Below, one piece after another: positions 33,725-42,209 of a DNA stretch of 64,000 nt; the first letter of the stretch is position 1; every line of letters starts with the position of its first letter. The notes beneath the pieces were generated by a model. It saw only the letters and a list, made by a program, of their open reading frames with translations, was not told the origin of the DNA and did no database searches. Both the position numbers and the translations under genes were made by a program. The stretch spans positions 60,661 through 124,660 of the forward strand of contig NZ_QXIR01000010.1 of assembly GCF_003581585.1 (NCBI RefSeq). The letters run 5' to 3'. The stretch is from Bacillus salacetis. Lineage in GTDB: Bacteria; Bacillota; Bacilli; Bacillales; Bacillaceae_B.

Positions 33725-34545
33725 TTTTCCACCGCCTTTTTTATAGGATAACGATTCAGGTAATGCATGGCAAATAATTAGGGTTAATCCTTTTGCTCCA
33801 AATCTTTTATTACCTTTTTTGAATTCTTCACTTAATTCTCCCATTATAATGTTGTCATGAAAGTTCCCTTCATAGAACATTTCTCCACGGATGATCCCTT
33901 CCTGTTTGAAACCAAGTTTTTCGTAGGACCTTTTGGCTCTCGAATTGTATGAATAAACACCTAAACCTATTCTATGTAAATTCAATGTCATGAATCCATG
34001 TTCGAGAACCAATTTTAGTGCCTCTGTACCATACCCTTTACCAAAATGATCAGGATGATGGAGGGCAATATGAATATTGGCATTTCTATTAGGCTCTTTT
34101 CGTAAACTTTGTTGCTATTCACTATAAATTTCAACTAATATCCTGGTATATCGTCGTAAATACCCCGGTGAGCAGGAAAGAAAGGAGCTGCTCGTTCTTT
34201 TTCAAGAGAAAACCTTTGAATACAGGGGAAAAATCCGGCACCTGGGATTTTTCCGAAAGCAACAATATATGCGAAAACAGCCTTCTATTAGGATGATCTA
34301 TTTCATTCAGTGCCAAATCTCCCACCACTTCATGGTTTTCAGGCAGCACAATGACAGGTTCGATACGGTCATCTGCCAATGGCAAATGCTTCATATGCCT
34401 TTTCAATCTTTTGCAGGGTCGGGAACTTTTGCAAACCCGGCATTTTCCTGAGTTCAGGATAAGAAAGAGCTTTTGAAATTTTGTTATAGTCTTCCTTATG
34501 TAATTATCTTAAATATACTGACTTGCCCTCAAGAAATTTTTCCAA
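33725..34545 (-). pseudogene. GNAT acetyltransferase pseudogene split by a MITE
   Basis: From TTG 34545 (ATAGGAG upstream) the frame gives MEKFLEGKSVYLR, an in-frame TAA at 34504-34506, then LHKEDYNKISKALSYPELR and on to IEKAYEAFA. Near 34380 the frame shifts to DDRIEPVIVLPENHEVVGD and EIDHPNR, where a 191-bp MITE plus 8-bp duplication (34084-34290) interrupts it. After the element NANIHIALHHPDHFGKGYG and NLHRIGLGVYSYNSRAKRS complete a standard GNAT. Removing the element restores the frame across HPNR-NANIHI exactly. Three lesions make it a clear pseudogene. No stop separates its C-terminal frame from the osmC-like gene. Confidence 0.88.
34092..34282 (+). mobile_element. MITE, intact 191-bp copy with 8-bp target duplication
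   Basis: Bounded by TTCTATTA at 34084-34091 and 34283-34290. Left end GGCTCTTTTCGTAAACTTTG (then TTGC), right end GCAACAATATATGCGAAAAC then AGCC; these are imperfect 24-bp inverted repeats. No coding capacity. GG-starting ends and 8-bp duplications are features of ISL3-family (and some other) insertion sequences, so mobilisation by such a transposase in trans is inferred. Confidence 0.9.
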
Positions 34546-34671
34546 ATGGTTTTCTCCTATTTAGAAAGAATATTTATCCAGGAAATTATATCAGAAATTT
34601 TCACAAAAACGGAATATTCTGTTTTTGTTGTGATATAATCTTTAAAATATCATTAAGCAGGAGGAGGTAAA

Positions 34672-35268
34672 GTGTTGCAAGTTCATTCACATGCCTTGCT
34701 GAAACTAGTCAAAGGGAAGAAGAGAGGGAACCGGTTTATTTTGGGGATTGATGGTCTGAGCCGCTCGGGAAAAACAACATTGACCCATTCTTTATGCAAA
34801 CATTTAAAGGAAGAGGGGATAGCCCACGCCGTTTTCCATATTGATGATTATATCGTCGAAAGAAAAAGAAGGTATAATACCGGCCGGGATGAATGGTTTG
34901 AATACTACTTCCTTCAATGGGATCTGCATGACATCAGACAGAATCTTTTGGAAAAGCTTTTGCTGTCAAAAGAAATCGCCCTCAGCTTCTATGACCCTGG
35001 ATCGGATTCTCATGATGTCAGGTCCATACAGCTTCCAGAAGAGTGTCTAATCATCGTGGAAGGTGTATTCCTGCAGAGGCAGGAATGGAGAAGTTTTTTT
35101 GATTATATGGTATTCCTGGACTGTCCCCAGGAAGAAAGGTTTCTCAGAGAGAGCGAAGAAACCCAGAGAAATCGCGAAAAATTCAAAAGCAGGTATTGGA
35201 AAGCCGAGGATTTCTATCTAAAGGCAGTCTCTCCAAGGAAGAAAGCAGACCTTGTTTTCAATGTTTAA
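34672..35268 (+). CDS. uridine-kinase-like P-loop kinase
   Basis: 198 residues from GTG 34672 with GCAGGAGGAGG upstream. ILGIDGLSRSGKTTLTHSL is the Walker A loop at about 23-41; FHIDDYIVERKRRYNTG is the acidic DD motif that binds metal and substrate in uridine kinase/phosphoribulokinase-like proteins, and LIIVEGVFLQRQEWRSFFD is the Walker B-like strand. Family members in Bacillus are annotated as kinases of unknown acceptor. It is not Udk, which has different nucleoside-binding motifs. Confidence 0.85.
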   Translation: MLQVHSHALLKLVKGKKRGNRFILGIDGLSRSGKTTLTHSLCKHLKEEGIAHAVFHIDDYIVERKRRYNTGRDEWFEYYFLQWDLHDIRQNLLEKLLLSKEIALSFYDPGSDSHDVRSIQLPEECLIIVEGVFLQRQEWRSFFDYMVFLDCPQEERFLRESEETQRNREKFKSRYWKAEDFYLKAVSPRKKADLVFNV

Positions 35269-35417
35269 TTATCACAAGGCTTATTCGGAAAAGCCGAATT
35301 TTTATATTAAGGTCTAACCTAGAGAATTTTCCAGTCATATTACAAAAAGTGTAAGCAGACAATAATATCTGAAGGTGTGCAACGCGCTTTCAGATTCTGG
35401 ACGAAGAGGTGTTTCGC

Positions 35418-35693
35418 TTGGATAATTTGTTGTCTACTCTTTTCACCAATCGTAAAAGATCTTCTCTTCTTAATATGTTTGGACGAAGGAAAAAGAGGAA
35501 CAGCAGGATGTTCTGGAGTTCTATCATCAGCCTTGTGATGAGTGCAGCTGCCTATGGGATGAATAGAAGACGAATGAATAACACCTCGTCAGTTCCCTAT
35601 GGCGGACTGATGAAAAACAGGAATATGAGTACACTTCAAGCCGCAATGATCGAGTTTGCAGACGAGATCGCGCCAGACAGCAAATTCAGATGA
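35418..35693 (+). CDS. small basic membrane-associated hypothetical protein
   Basis: 91 residues from TTG 35418 (GGTG six bases upstream; GTG 35409 also possible). Strongly basic start (FGRRKKRNSR), one hydrophobic segment at about 35-50 (FWSSIISLVMSAAAYGM), then RRRMNNTSS and a conserved-looking acidic end (AAMIEFADEIAPDSKFR). No known family recognised; the layout suggests a small inner-membrane or spore protein. Confidence 0.6.
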   Translation: MDNLLSTLFTNRKRSSLLNMFGRRKKRNSRMFWSSIISLVMSAAAYGMNRRRMNNTSSVPYGGLMKNRNMSTLQAAMIEFADEIAPDSKFR

Positions 35694-35708
35694 GACAGAA
35701 TATCAGAA

Positions 35709-35872
35709 TGAGGCTGGGACATAACAATTTTATTAGCGTCCAAAGTCGAATGCTCATTTCACTTTAGATCTAATTAAATTCAAAAAGCCGAACTATTCTA
35801 GAATGCTGTGTTAGCAGTTCTAAAAATAGTTCGGTTGTTTTGGTTACTGAAAAGCTTTTGACCCAGCCTCAT
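35709..35872. repeat. GGCTGGG-ended inverted-repeat element with central hairpin
   Basis: Ends GAGGCTGGGACATAAC and GCTTTTGACCCAGCCTC are inverted repeats. The centre holds CCGAACTATT and AATAGTTCGG arms around TAGAATGCTGTGTTAGCAGT. Same layout as 2521-2746 with a different central stem. The rest of the gap to 36049 shows nothing else. Confidence 0.7.
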
Positions 35873-36049
35873 TTCAGTCTATAATTGATTGTGATTTGCA
35901 CCCATATGACAAACAACACCTGAAGGTCATCGGCTGATTTTTCACAATGCTATTCAAACTCCAATGCTGTGAGCATATAGCGAAGTTCCCGAAGGTTTTT
36001 TATGGTAAAATAATAAAAACTTATTTTACCAGTATAAGAGGTGTCGAAT

Positions 36050-36757
36050 GTGAAAATAGTCTGCTTCGGTGACAGCTTGACCCGAGGGGTTTCCTTTGTA
36101 AAAGGACGCTTGAGAATTATAAAAAATAACTATCCGCAAATACTTCAACAATTATTTTCAGAAAGCAATCAAGAGGTATCTGTGCTAAATAAAGGAGTGT
36201 TTAACGACAATTCCCAGCTCCTGTTGTCAAGACTTGCAAAAGACGTGATTGAAGAAAAGCCGAACTATGTCATCATTGAAATCGGCGGCAATGACTGTAA
36301 TTTCAAGTGGGATGAAGTAGCCCAAAACCCCTGGGGAAAACATGAGGCGATTGTGCCGATGAACCAGTACTTGGAGAACCTCAAAACGATGATCTCAAAT
36401 ATTAAGCAAAATGATATCACACCTGTTATAGCCACCCTTCCGCCATTGGACCCTGTTCGTTATTATAAGAATATTTCGGAAAGATACAGCCCGGCCATCA
36501 GCCACTGGATCAGTGAAGTTGGGGGCATAGATTATTGGCATGGATTATACAACCGCAACTTGAACAAATTGGCTGAAGAATATAATGTTCTTAAAATCGA
36601 TGTGAGATCAGCCCTGAAAAAAGCAGGCGATCTTTTTGAATTCATAAGTGATGATGGAATACATTTAACAGCGGCTGGTTATAAAATTCTGAGTGAAGAA
36701 ATCTATAGCAATCTTGAAAAATGGTCCAGCAAAGATGGGAACTTGCAAACGGGTTAA
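36050..36757 (+). CDS. SGNH/GDSL-type esterase family protein
   Basis: 235 residues from GTG 36050, with AGAGGTG six bases upstream (GTG 36041 is an alternative). Block I FGDSLTRG carries the nucleophile Ser, block II the Gly in NKGVFND, block III IGGNDC the Asn, and block V DGIHLTAAGY the Asp-His pair, so the catalytic set is complete. No signal peptide, so it is cytosolic. Substrate unknown (lysophospholipase or carbohydrate deacetylase types share this fold). Confidence 0.9.
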   Translation: MKIVCFGDSLTRGVSFVKGRLRIIKNNYPQILQQLFSESNQEVSVLNKGVFNDNSQLLLSRLAKDVIEEKPNYVIIEIGGNDCNFKWDEVAQNPWGKHEAIVPMNQYLENLKTMISNIKQNDITPVIATLPPLDPVRYYKNISERYSPAISHWISEVGGIDYWHGLYNRNLNKLAEEYNVLKIDVRSALKKAGDLFEFISDDGIHLTAAGYKILSEEIYSNLEKWSSKDGNLQTG

Positions 36758-36845
36758 GAGGGTGTATCGGTTTTTACAGCCCTTTTTAGTCATGATCTGA
36801 ATACTTCACAGTGCGGCAGGACATTGTATGAAGATAAGGAGATGA

Positions 36846-37010
36846 TTGCAAGTGCCCACTGATAAAAAGAAACAGCCCGGGGAAGCTACGATTGCACCAG
36901 GAATGGACGATGGTGAAGGCCTGAATAAAGAGGCATCCGATAAGGAAATCGAACAAGGTGATTACACGCAGGTAACGCAACTTTCCTATGATGAAGTTGA
37001 TCCAAATTAA
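36846..37010 (+). CDS. small acidic hypothetical protein
   Basis: 54 codons from TTG 36846 (or 52 from GTG 36852), AAGGAG just upstream. The product (ending YTQVTQLSYDEVDPN) is hydrophilic and acidic, without Cys. A strong terminator follows at once, supporting an expressed gene. No family recognised. Confidence 0.6.
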   Translation: MQVPTDKKKQPGEATIAPGMDDGEGLNKEASDKEIEQGDYTQVTQLSYDEVDPN

Positions 37011-37016
37011 TTTATA

Positions 37017-37055
37017 AAAAGCACTTAGCCGGTTGCCGGCTGAAGTGCTTTTTTG
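37017..37055 (+). terminator. strong Rho-independent terminator
   Basis: AAAAAGCACTT-GCCGG and CCGGC-AAGTGCTTTTTT arms. The rest of the gap to 37462 holds a GGTCCAT/ATGGACC hairpin near 37198-37222 but no credible gene. Confidence 0.88.
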
Positions 37056-37462
37056 TTTGAGGACTTGAATTATTGAAGCAGCTGTACATTATTACGGGAT
37101 ACCTTCAGTAAGTTGATGAACCAAGAGGTTGTTTGGAGATGTTAAAGGTCCATTATGCCGATTTCCGTTCAATATATTGTGACTGCCCTAATATGTGGTC
37201 CATTTTTATAGTAATGGACCATCGGATTGCGATTTTTCCTCCTAAGTGGGCACCATCTTCAGTATTGTGGCCAGTATCATAACTATCTGGAATGATAACC
37301 GACCAAAAACGCTGTTGTAGTCGATTGTGATGGTATTTTCCATGCTGAGTTTTCAATATCACCTTGCCAGTTCTAAACCTGAAGAAATTCACGGGCATCA
37401 TTGTTTTTCACTAAAGCATTCAGGGAAAATATCTAATCACAAACTGGAAAGGGAGTGCGGAT

Positions 37463-38647
37463 ATGAAAATCATCTCTGTAACCAGGATCTTGGATGAAAA
37501 TGGACGAGTCGTCATTCCGGAAGAGGCCCAAAAATCGATGAATTTAGACGAAAATATTATTTTTAAAATAGATAAAGAAAACCAGATTCTTTACTTCTCA
37601 AGAAAAGAGAGTGGAGGCCAGGGTATTCAGGCCAGGCTTGATAATGGCAGCCGCCTGGCCATCCCGTCAGACTATCTTCAACAACTAAATTGGGAAGCGG
37701 GAATGGAGATAGGGCTGCATGCAGAAGGAGAAATTGGAATTTTGCAAAAAACGGCACCTTCTTGTCTAATATGCGGAAGCAACCATAACCTCTTAAAGAT
37801 AAAGAGCACCCTCGTCTGTGATGACTGCATCCAGACGGGAAATGAGGCAGTAGTGAAAAAATGGTCCGAAATCCTTATGAAAGTGTACCGGGAATATAAA
37901 ACATTCTGTGACGGCGCGGTAAAATCCATTGACACAGAGAATGTTCACAAAGCAAGGACGAAAGGAAGGAGGCTGCGGACACTTCTTCAATTCATAGGGG
38001 TTGCCAAAAACCATCCTTTGTATCGGAGGTTGAAGAATGCACATGATGCACTGGGAAAGGTAAGGGAGGAAGATGTTTTCATCGAAGCGTTCCAGAAAGA
38101 GACAGAAAACGGTTCGAATGAAAGTGTCTATTCCGCTTTCTCAAAGTCTGCAAAACTAAAGAGGGACAGACAGCGTGAAAAGCTGAAGAAGAAGCTCCCT
38201 GACATTATAGATGATCATTTCTCCTCATTATTTCATTCATTTTTGAAAAAGGAATTAAAGGATTACATCCTGACTTTAGATATTCAGTCAGAACTCAAAA
38301 AACATGAAGAAGACTATCATAAGCGTGTCGGCAACTACCATGAAGTGATAAGTGACAAAGGCAAGGCCACACCAAAAGGCATAGATGCTCTCCATGAAGT
38401 CAGGAAAAAAGCTAAAAAACTGCGTTACATTTACAGCTATCTTGATAAATTGAACTCTAAAGATTATAAGTCCAAATCAAAACCATACAAGAGAATCCAA
38501 AAGAAATTCGGGGACATCATCGATCTCCGTGATTGGCTGGAAGAAACCGGACACCTTAAAGTGGAGAGCAAAGATGGCTCAGTAGAAAAACTAAGAAAAC
38601 GCCTGAAAAAGAGACAAAAACAGCTACTTGAAAAAGTAGAAATTTAA
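37463..38647 (+). CDS. SpoVT-AbrB / zinc-ribbon / CHAD domain fusion protein
   Basis: 394 residues. Residues 1-45 are a SpoVT-AbrB swapped-hairpin domain (VTRILDENGRVVIPEEAQKS) and 50-92 a second, weaker one (ARLDNGSRLAIPSDYLQQL). Residues 99-120 hold CLICGS...CDDC, a four-Cys zinc knuckle. From about 140 to 394 is a CHAD domain: the conserved HKARTKGRRLRTLLQ near the start and HEVRKKAKKLRYIYSYLD near the end carry the basic/His residues that bind polyphosphate. CHAD domains usually stand alone or follow a CYTH domain. The fusion to DNA-binding AbrB domains is unusual. GGGAGTG precedes the ATG. Confidence 0.85.
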   Translation: MKIISVTRILDENGRVVIPEEAQKSMNLDENIIFKIDKENQILYFSRKESGGQGIQARLDNGSRLAIPSDYLQQLNWEAGMEIGLHAEGEIGILQKTAPSCLICGSNHNLLKIKSTLVCDDCIQTGNEAVVKKWSEILMKVYREYKTFCDGAVKSIDTENVHKARTKGRRLRTLLQFIGVAKNHPLYRRLKNAHDALGKVREEDVFIEAFQKETENGSNESVYSAFSKSAKLKRDRQREKLKKKLPDIIDDHFSSLFHSFLKKELKDYILTLDIQSELKKHEEDYHKRVGNYHEVISDKGKATPKGIDALHEVRKKAKKLRYIYSYLDKLNSKDYKSKSKPYKRIQKKFGDIIDLRDWLEETGHLKVESKDGSVEKLRKRLKKRQKQLLEKVEI

Positions 38648-38725
38648 AAGTTCCCTGCAATGTTTATCCCTATACCCTTCGAGGAAACCTATACAGACAG
38701 GATAATTTTCAAGGAGGGGATACGA

Positions 38726-39664
38726 ATGAAAGCCATTGTCATCAATCAATATGGCGGAAAGGAAGTCCTGAAAGAAACGGACATGGATATTCCGGAAATT
38801 GGGAGTGAGCAGGTTTTGTTGGAAGTCCATGCAACGTCCATCAACCCAATCGATTGGAAGCTGCGGGAAGGCCACTTACAGGAAAAGCTTCCATTTGATT
38901 TCCCTATCATTCTTGGTTGGGATGCTGCGGGCATTATTAAAGAAACAGGAAAGAATGTCACTGAGTTTAAGAGTGGTGACCGGGTCTTTGCCCGCCCTGC
39001 GACCACAAACAGAGGGACTTATGCTGAATACACTGCTGTAGATTCAAACCTTCTTGCGAAAATGCCGGATAAAATGAGCTACGCCGAAGCGGCAGCGATC
39101 CCGCTGGCAGGATTGACCGCTTGGCAGTGCGTTGTGGAATTTGGAGAAGTAAAGCAAGGTGACAAAGTCCTTATCCATGCCGGCGCAGGCGGAGTTGGAA
39201 TTTATGCCATCCAGATTGCCAAAAGTCTTGGAGCAAAAGTAGTGACCACTGCAAGCGACAAAAACATTGATTTTTTACAGTCTCTAGGTGCAGACAGAGT
39301 CATCAACTATAAAAAAGAAGAGTTCAGCGATGTACTCAAAGAAGTCGACTTTGTACTGGATTCCATCGGCGGTGATGTGCAAACTAACAGTTATAAGGTA
39401 TTAAAAGAAAACGGAAAGCTCGTTTCCATCGTTTCACCTCCTGATGAAGAGGAAGCCAAAAAATTTGGAGTGAAAGCAGGTTTTCTATGGCTTGATCCTA
39501 ACGGGGAGCAATTGAAAAAGCTTTCGGATGCGTATTCTGCTGGAAACCTCAAACCGGTTATCGGTACAACGCTGAAATTCAGTGAAGAAGCACTTCAAGA
39601 AGCCCATGCTATAAGTGAGACACACCATGCCCGCGGTAAGATCGTCATCATTATGAAAGAATAG
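38726..39664 (+). CDS. NADP-dependent quinone oxidoreductase (zinc-free MDR)
   Basis: 312 residues from ATG 38726 with AAGGAGGGG seven bases upstream. N-terminal GroES-like part (VLLEVHATSINPIDWKLREG), LGWDAAGIIKETGKNV, then the Rossmann part with LIHAGAGGVGIYAIQIAKSL (cofactor motif) and LGADRVINYKKEEF. No catalytic-zinc Cys/His set, so it belongs to the quinone oxidoreductase branch of medium-chain dehydrogenases. Reduces quinones or enones with NADPH. It ends in a very strong terminator, separating it from the sulfur cluster. Confidence 0.9.
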   Translation: MKAIVINQYGGKEVLKETDMDIPEIGSEQVLLEVHATSINPIDWKLREGHLQEKLPFDFPIILGWDAAGIIKETGKNVTEFKSGDRVFARPATTNRGTYAEYTAVDSNLLAKMPDKMSYAEAAAIPLAGLTAWQCVVEFGEVKQGDKVLIHAGAGGVGIYAIQIAKSLGAKVVTTASDKNIDFLQSLGADRVINYKKEEFSDVLKEVDFVLDSIGGDVQTNSYKVLKENGKLVSIVSPPDEEEAKKFGVKAGFLWLDPNGEQLKKLSDAYSAGNLKPVIGTTLKFSEEALQEAHAISETHHARGKIVIIMKE

Positions 39665-39702
39665 GAAAAAGCGAAAGGCAGTCATTGCCTTTCGCTTTTT
39701 CT
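39662..39702 (+). terminator. strong Rho-independent terminator
   Basis: GAAAAAGCGAAAGGCA and TGCCTTTCGCTTTTTC arms; works in both directions. Confidence 0.9.
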
Positions 39703-39774
39703 ACTCTGTATGGTTTTCTGGAGAATACACAAAATAACCTCGAATGATTTAAACGACTGAATTGAGTGTAAGAA

Positions 39775-39790
39775 ATACATATAGGGGTAA
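39775..39790 (+). promoter_or_regulatory. weak CstR-like operator
   Basis: ATACATATAGGGGTAA, one good half site (GGGGTA) of the ATACCC-N3-4-GGGTAT pattern, 33 bp before the first rhodanese-MBL gene. Confidence 0.45.
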
Positions 39791-39822
39791 GGGAATATCA
39801 AGGACATAAGGAGGGGTGAAAG

Positions 39823-40950
39823 ATGGCTGTACAAACCATTTCAGCAAAAGACTTAACAAGTAAAGTTTTAAGCAATAAAAAAGTATTCATCGTAGACGTT
39901 AGAAATACAGAAGCCTTCGATGACTGGAAGGTCGAAGGGAGGAATGTGGATATCATCAATATCCCGTTTACGGAAATTAAGGAGAAGGGGATGGATCCTT
40001 TTCTGGACAAGCTGCCAAAAGATCAGGCCATCCATGTAATATGCGCCAAAGGGAACTCATCAAAAAAAGCAGCTGAAACCATTTCAGATGCCGGCTACAA
40101 TAATGTTTATTCAGTGGAAGGCGGTATGAGCGCCTGGAGTGAACACCTTGAACCAATTAAAATCGGCGATTTGAAGGAAGGCGGTACGCTGCACCAATTT
40201 GTTCGTATCGGAAAAGGATGCTTATCTTACCTGATCCAATCGAATGGAGAAGCGGCGGTCATTGATGCTGCCAGGCTGACAAAACCCTATCGGGAGGTGC
40301 TGGCAGAAAATAATGTGAAATTGACCCATGCTCTGGATACCCACCTTCATGCGGATCATATCTCCGGAGGCCCTGAATTGGCCGGCAGGACGGATGCCGA
40401 GTATTACCTTCCTCCTAAGGATGCGGAAGACTTGCAATTTCATTACAAAAAGGTGGAAGATGGAGATGAATATGAGATTGGTTACTCAAAAATTTCCGCT
40501 TTATACTCCCCCGGGCATACCAGCGGGAGCACTTCCTATATAATAGATGATCAGTATCTATTGACAGGCGATATCCTATTCATCGATTCTATCGGGCGTC
40601 CGGACCTTGCAGGAAAGGCAGAGGACTGGGTAGGCGACCTGCGGACCACCCTTTACGACCGATATAAACAGCTGGCAGATGAATTAATCGTGCTGCCCGC
40701 ACACTATATGGGAATCGATGAAATGAATGAAGATGGCAGTGTATCTGCAAAATTGGGTACCCTTTACAAAGAAAACCACGGATTGAATATCGAAAATGAA
40801 GAAGAGTTCAAAAAAACTGTCACGGAAAACCTGCCTCCGCAGCCCAATTCTTATGAGGATATCCGGAAAACGAATATGGGCAAAGAAAATCCAGCAGAAG
40901 AGAAACAGAATGAAATGGAAACCGGTCCAAACCGTTGTGCTGTTAGGTAG
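39823..40950 (+). CDS. rhodanese-metallo-beta-lactamase protein 1 (persulfide dioxygenase type)
   Basis: 375 residues. Residues ~5-105 are a rhodanese domain with VDVRNTEAFDDWKVEG and active Cys loop CAKGNSS. From about 125 an MBL-fold domain follows: [19 protein letters not shown] carries the H-x-H-x-D-H metal motif, YSPGHTSGSTSY the next His and [16 protein letters not shown] the Asp; LIVLPAHY holds the last His. This MBL type (ETHE1/PDO-like) binds one Fe(II) and oxidises glutathione- or CoA-persulfide to sulfite. The rhodanese is at the N-terminus, as in a Bacillus subgroup, whereas CstB has it at the C-terminus. A paralogue is at 45504. Predicted CstR control. Confidence 0.9.
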   Translation: MAVQTISAKDLTSKVLSNKKVFIVDVRNTEAFDDWKVEGRNVDIINIPFTEIKEKGMDPFLDKLPKDQAIHVICAKGNSSKKAAETISDAGYNNVYSVEGGMSAWSEHLEPIKIGDLKEGGTLHQFVRIGKGCLSYLIQSNGEAAVIDAARLTKPYREVLAENNVKLTHALDTHLHADHISGGPELAGRTDAEYYLPPKDAEDLQFHYKKVEDGDEYEIGYSKISALYSPGHTSGSTSYIIDDQYLLTGDILFIDSIGRPDLAGKAEDWVGDLRTTLYDRYKQLADELIVLPAHYMGIDEMNEDGSVSAKLGTLYKENHGLNIENEEEFKKTVTENLPPQPNSYEDIRKTNMGKENPAEEKQNEMETGPNRCAVR

Positions 40951-40999
40951 AAAAAAGACTCTGTTAAAGAGTATGGTTGTTTTTACAAAGGGTAAAGTT

Positions 41000-41400
41000 G
41001 ACTTCCACTCCAGGTGTGCGACTCCGCGGGGCGGGCGGTGAATTAAAAAGTGGAAGCGCCTTGATCAGCCCCGACAGGCATAAGTCGAGCCGGCGGGAAG
41101 TTTGTTCTTTAACCTTCTTGACGGATTGGCTTATGACCCCGAGGGGCTAGGCGCTGAAGCTGGATTGGCCTCCTCAGCTTCGCTTCCGGGGTCTCACCTA
41201 CCAAAGGTGGAAGCGGCCGTTCAACGACGTACGGATGATTGGAGGGCTCCTGCATGAGATATAGGAACCACGGAGAGCAGAGCGATTCGATGATGACTAA
41301 TCGCAAGGAAGGAGCCTGAAATCCGCTAGTCGTTGGCCGCTGGAACTAGACGAGTCCCGCTAGTCCCGCAGGAGGTCGAACACCTTCCGCTCCAGTCAAC
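41000..41400. repeat. composite palindromic repeat: family A with nested C and B elements
   Basis: Outer A runs from GACTTCCACTCCAGGTGTGC to CACCTTCCGCTCCAGTCAAC. At A's first insertion point lies a C unit (about 41048-41165, GCCCCGACAGGCATAAGTCG to GACCCCGAGGGGCTAGGCGC); at its second point lies a B unit (about 41204-41350, CAAAGGTGGAAGCGG to CCGCTGGAACTAG). Insertion points agree with those in the 8245-8671 composite. The rest of the 40951-41615 gap shows no gene. Confidence 0.8.
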
Positions 41401-41615
41401 ATATCGGAGGGAATAAATGTCCGTTGTAAACTAGACGTATCATTTTTCTTACTAAACACAAAACAGATTCACACTGGAATTAATGGATGTTGATTAACCA
41501 GCCTCTCCAGTTTCTTAATTGGAGTGGTGTTTTCTTAATAGTAAATGAACCCACAACATCTTATTACAACAATATTAACTAACAAAGAAAAAAACTAAGA
41601 GAGAGGGAGATCTAT

Positions 41616-41999
41616 ATGTTTGATTACACTCTTACCACTGATAAAAGTATTGAAGAAGCCGTTACCAGCCTGGAAAGCAGTTTAAAGGAAGACCAGTTTG
41701 GCGTTCTCTGGACATTTGACATCAAGGATAAACTCAATGAAAAGGGCCTGGACTTTGAAAAAGAATTCAAGGTGCTGGAAGTCTGCAATCCTAAAGAAGC
41801 ACAAAGGGTGCTAAACGAAAATGTGATGGCCGGTTATTTCCTTCCATGTAAAATGGTCGTGTATCAAGATGAGGGACAAACCAAAATCGGAATGCCAAAA
41901 CCCACTTCGCTTATTTCCATGCTGAATGATGACAAGATGAAGGAATTCGCACAAGACATTGAAGACAGGCTCATGGCCTGCATGAAAAAAAGCGTATAA
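41616..41999 (+). CDS. DUF302 domain protein
   Basis: 127 residues, one DUF302 domain: SIEEAVTSLESSLKEDQFGVLW, FEKEFKVLEVCNP with the conserved Cys-Asn-Pro, and GYFLPCKMVVYQD. DUF302 proteins are often found with heavy-metal or sulfur genes and are proposed to act in redox or metal handling; the reaction is unknown. GAGAGGGAG precedes the ATG. It lies inside the sulfur cluster between two predicted CstR-controlled units. Confidence 0.85.
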   Translation: MFDYTLTTDKSIEEAVTSLESSLKEDQFGVLWTFDIKDKLNEKGLDFEKEFKVLEVCNPKEAQRVLNENVMAGYFLPCKMVVYQDEGQTKIGMPKPTSLISMLNDDKMKEFAQDIEDRLMACMKKSV

Positions 42000-42130
42000 G
42001 CATGGAGGAGAAAGGATGGATCCCTGCCGGATTCATCCTTTCGTTTAAGCAAAACAATTGCCGCCCTAAACCCCAGATGGTATAGTGGGCTCAGCAACAA
42101 ACAGCATTCTAAAAAAGTTTAAAAAGGCTG

Positions 42131-42159
42131 TTGACTTTATACCCTATAGGGTATATAAT
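42131..42159 (+). promoter_or_regulatory. promoter with perfect CstR operator
   Basis: TTGACT (42131-42136), 17-bp spacer, TATAAT (42154-42159). The spacer holds TATACCCTATAGGGTATA (42138-42155), a perfect palindrome of CstR/CsoR type, placing the repressor over the promoter. Confidence 0.85.
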
Positions 42160-42209
42160 GGGTTTTGTGAGCAAGCCAATGGCTATAAATTGAATAGGGT
42201 GGTCAAGTA

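Noticed and set aside
37153..37401. Minus-strand frame of 82 residues, and a 33-residue frame inside it (MENTITIDYNSVFGRL...)
   Set aside because: No convincing ribosome binding site, several rare or unlikely codon runs, and a hairpin inside; treated as non-coding.
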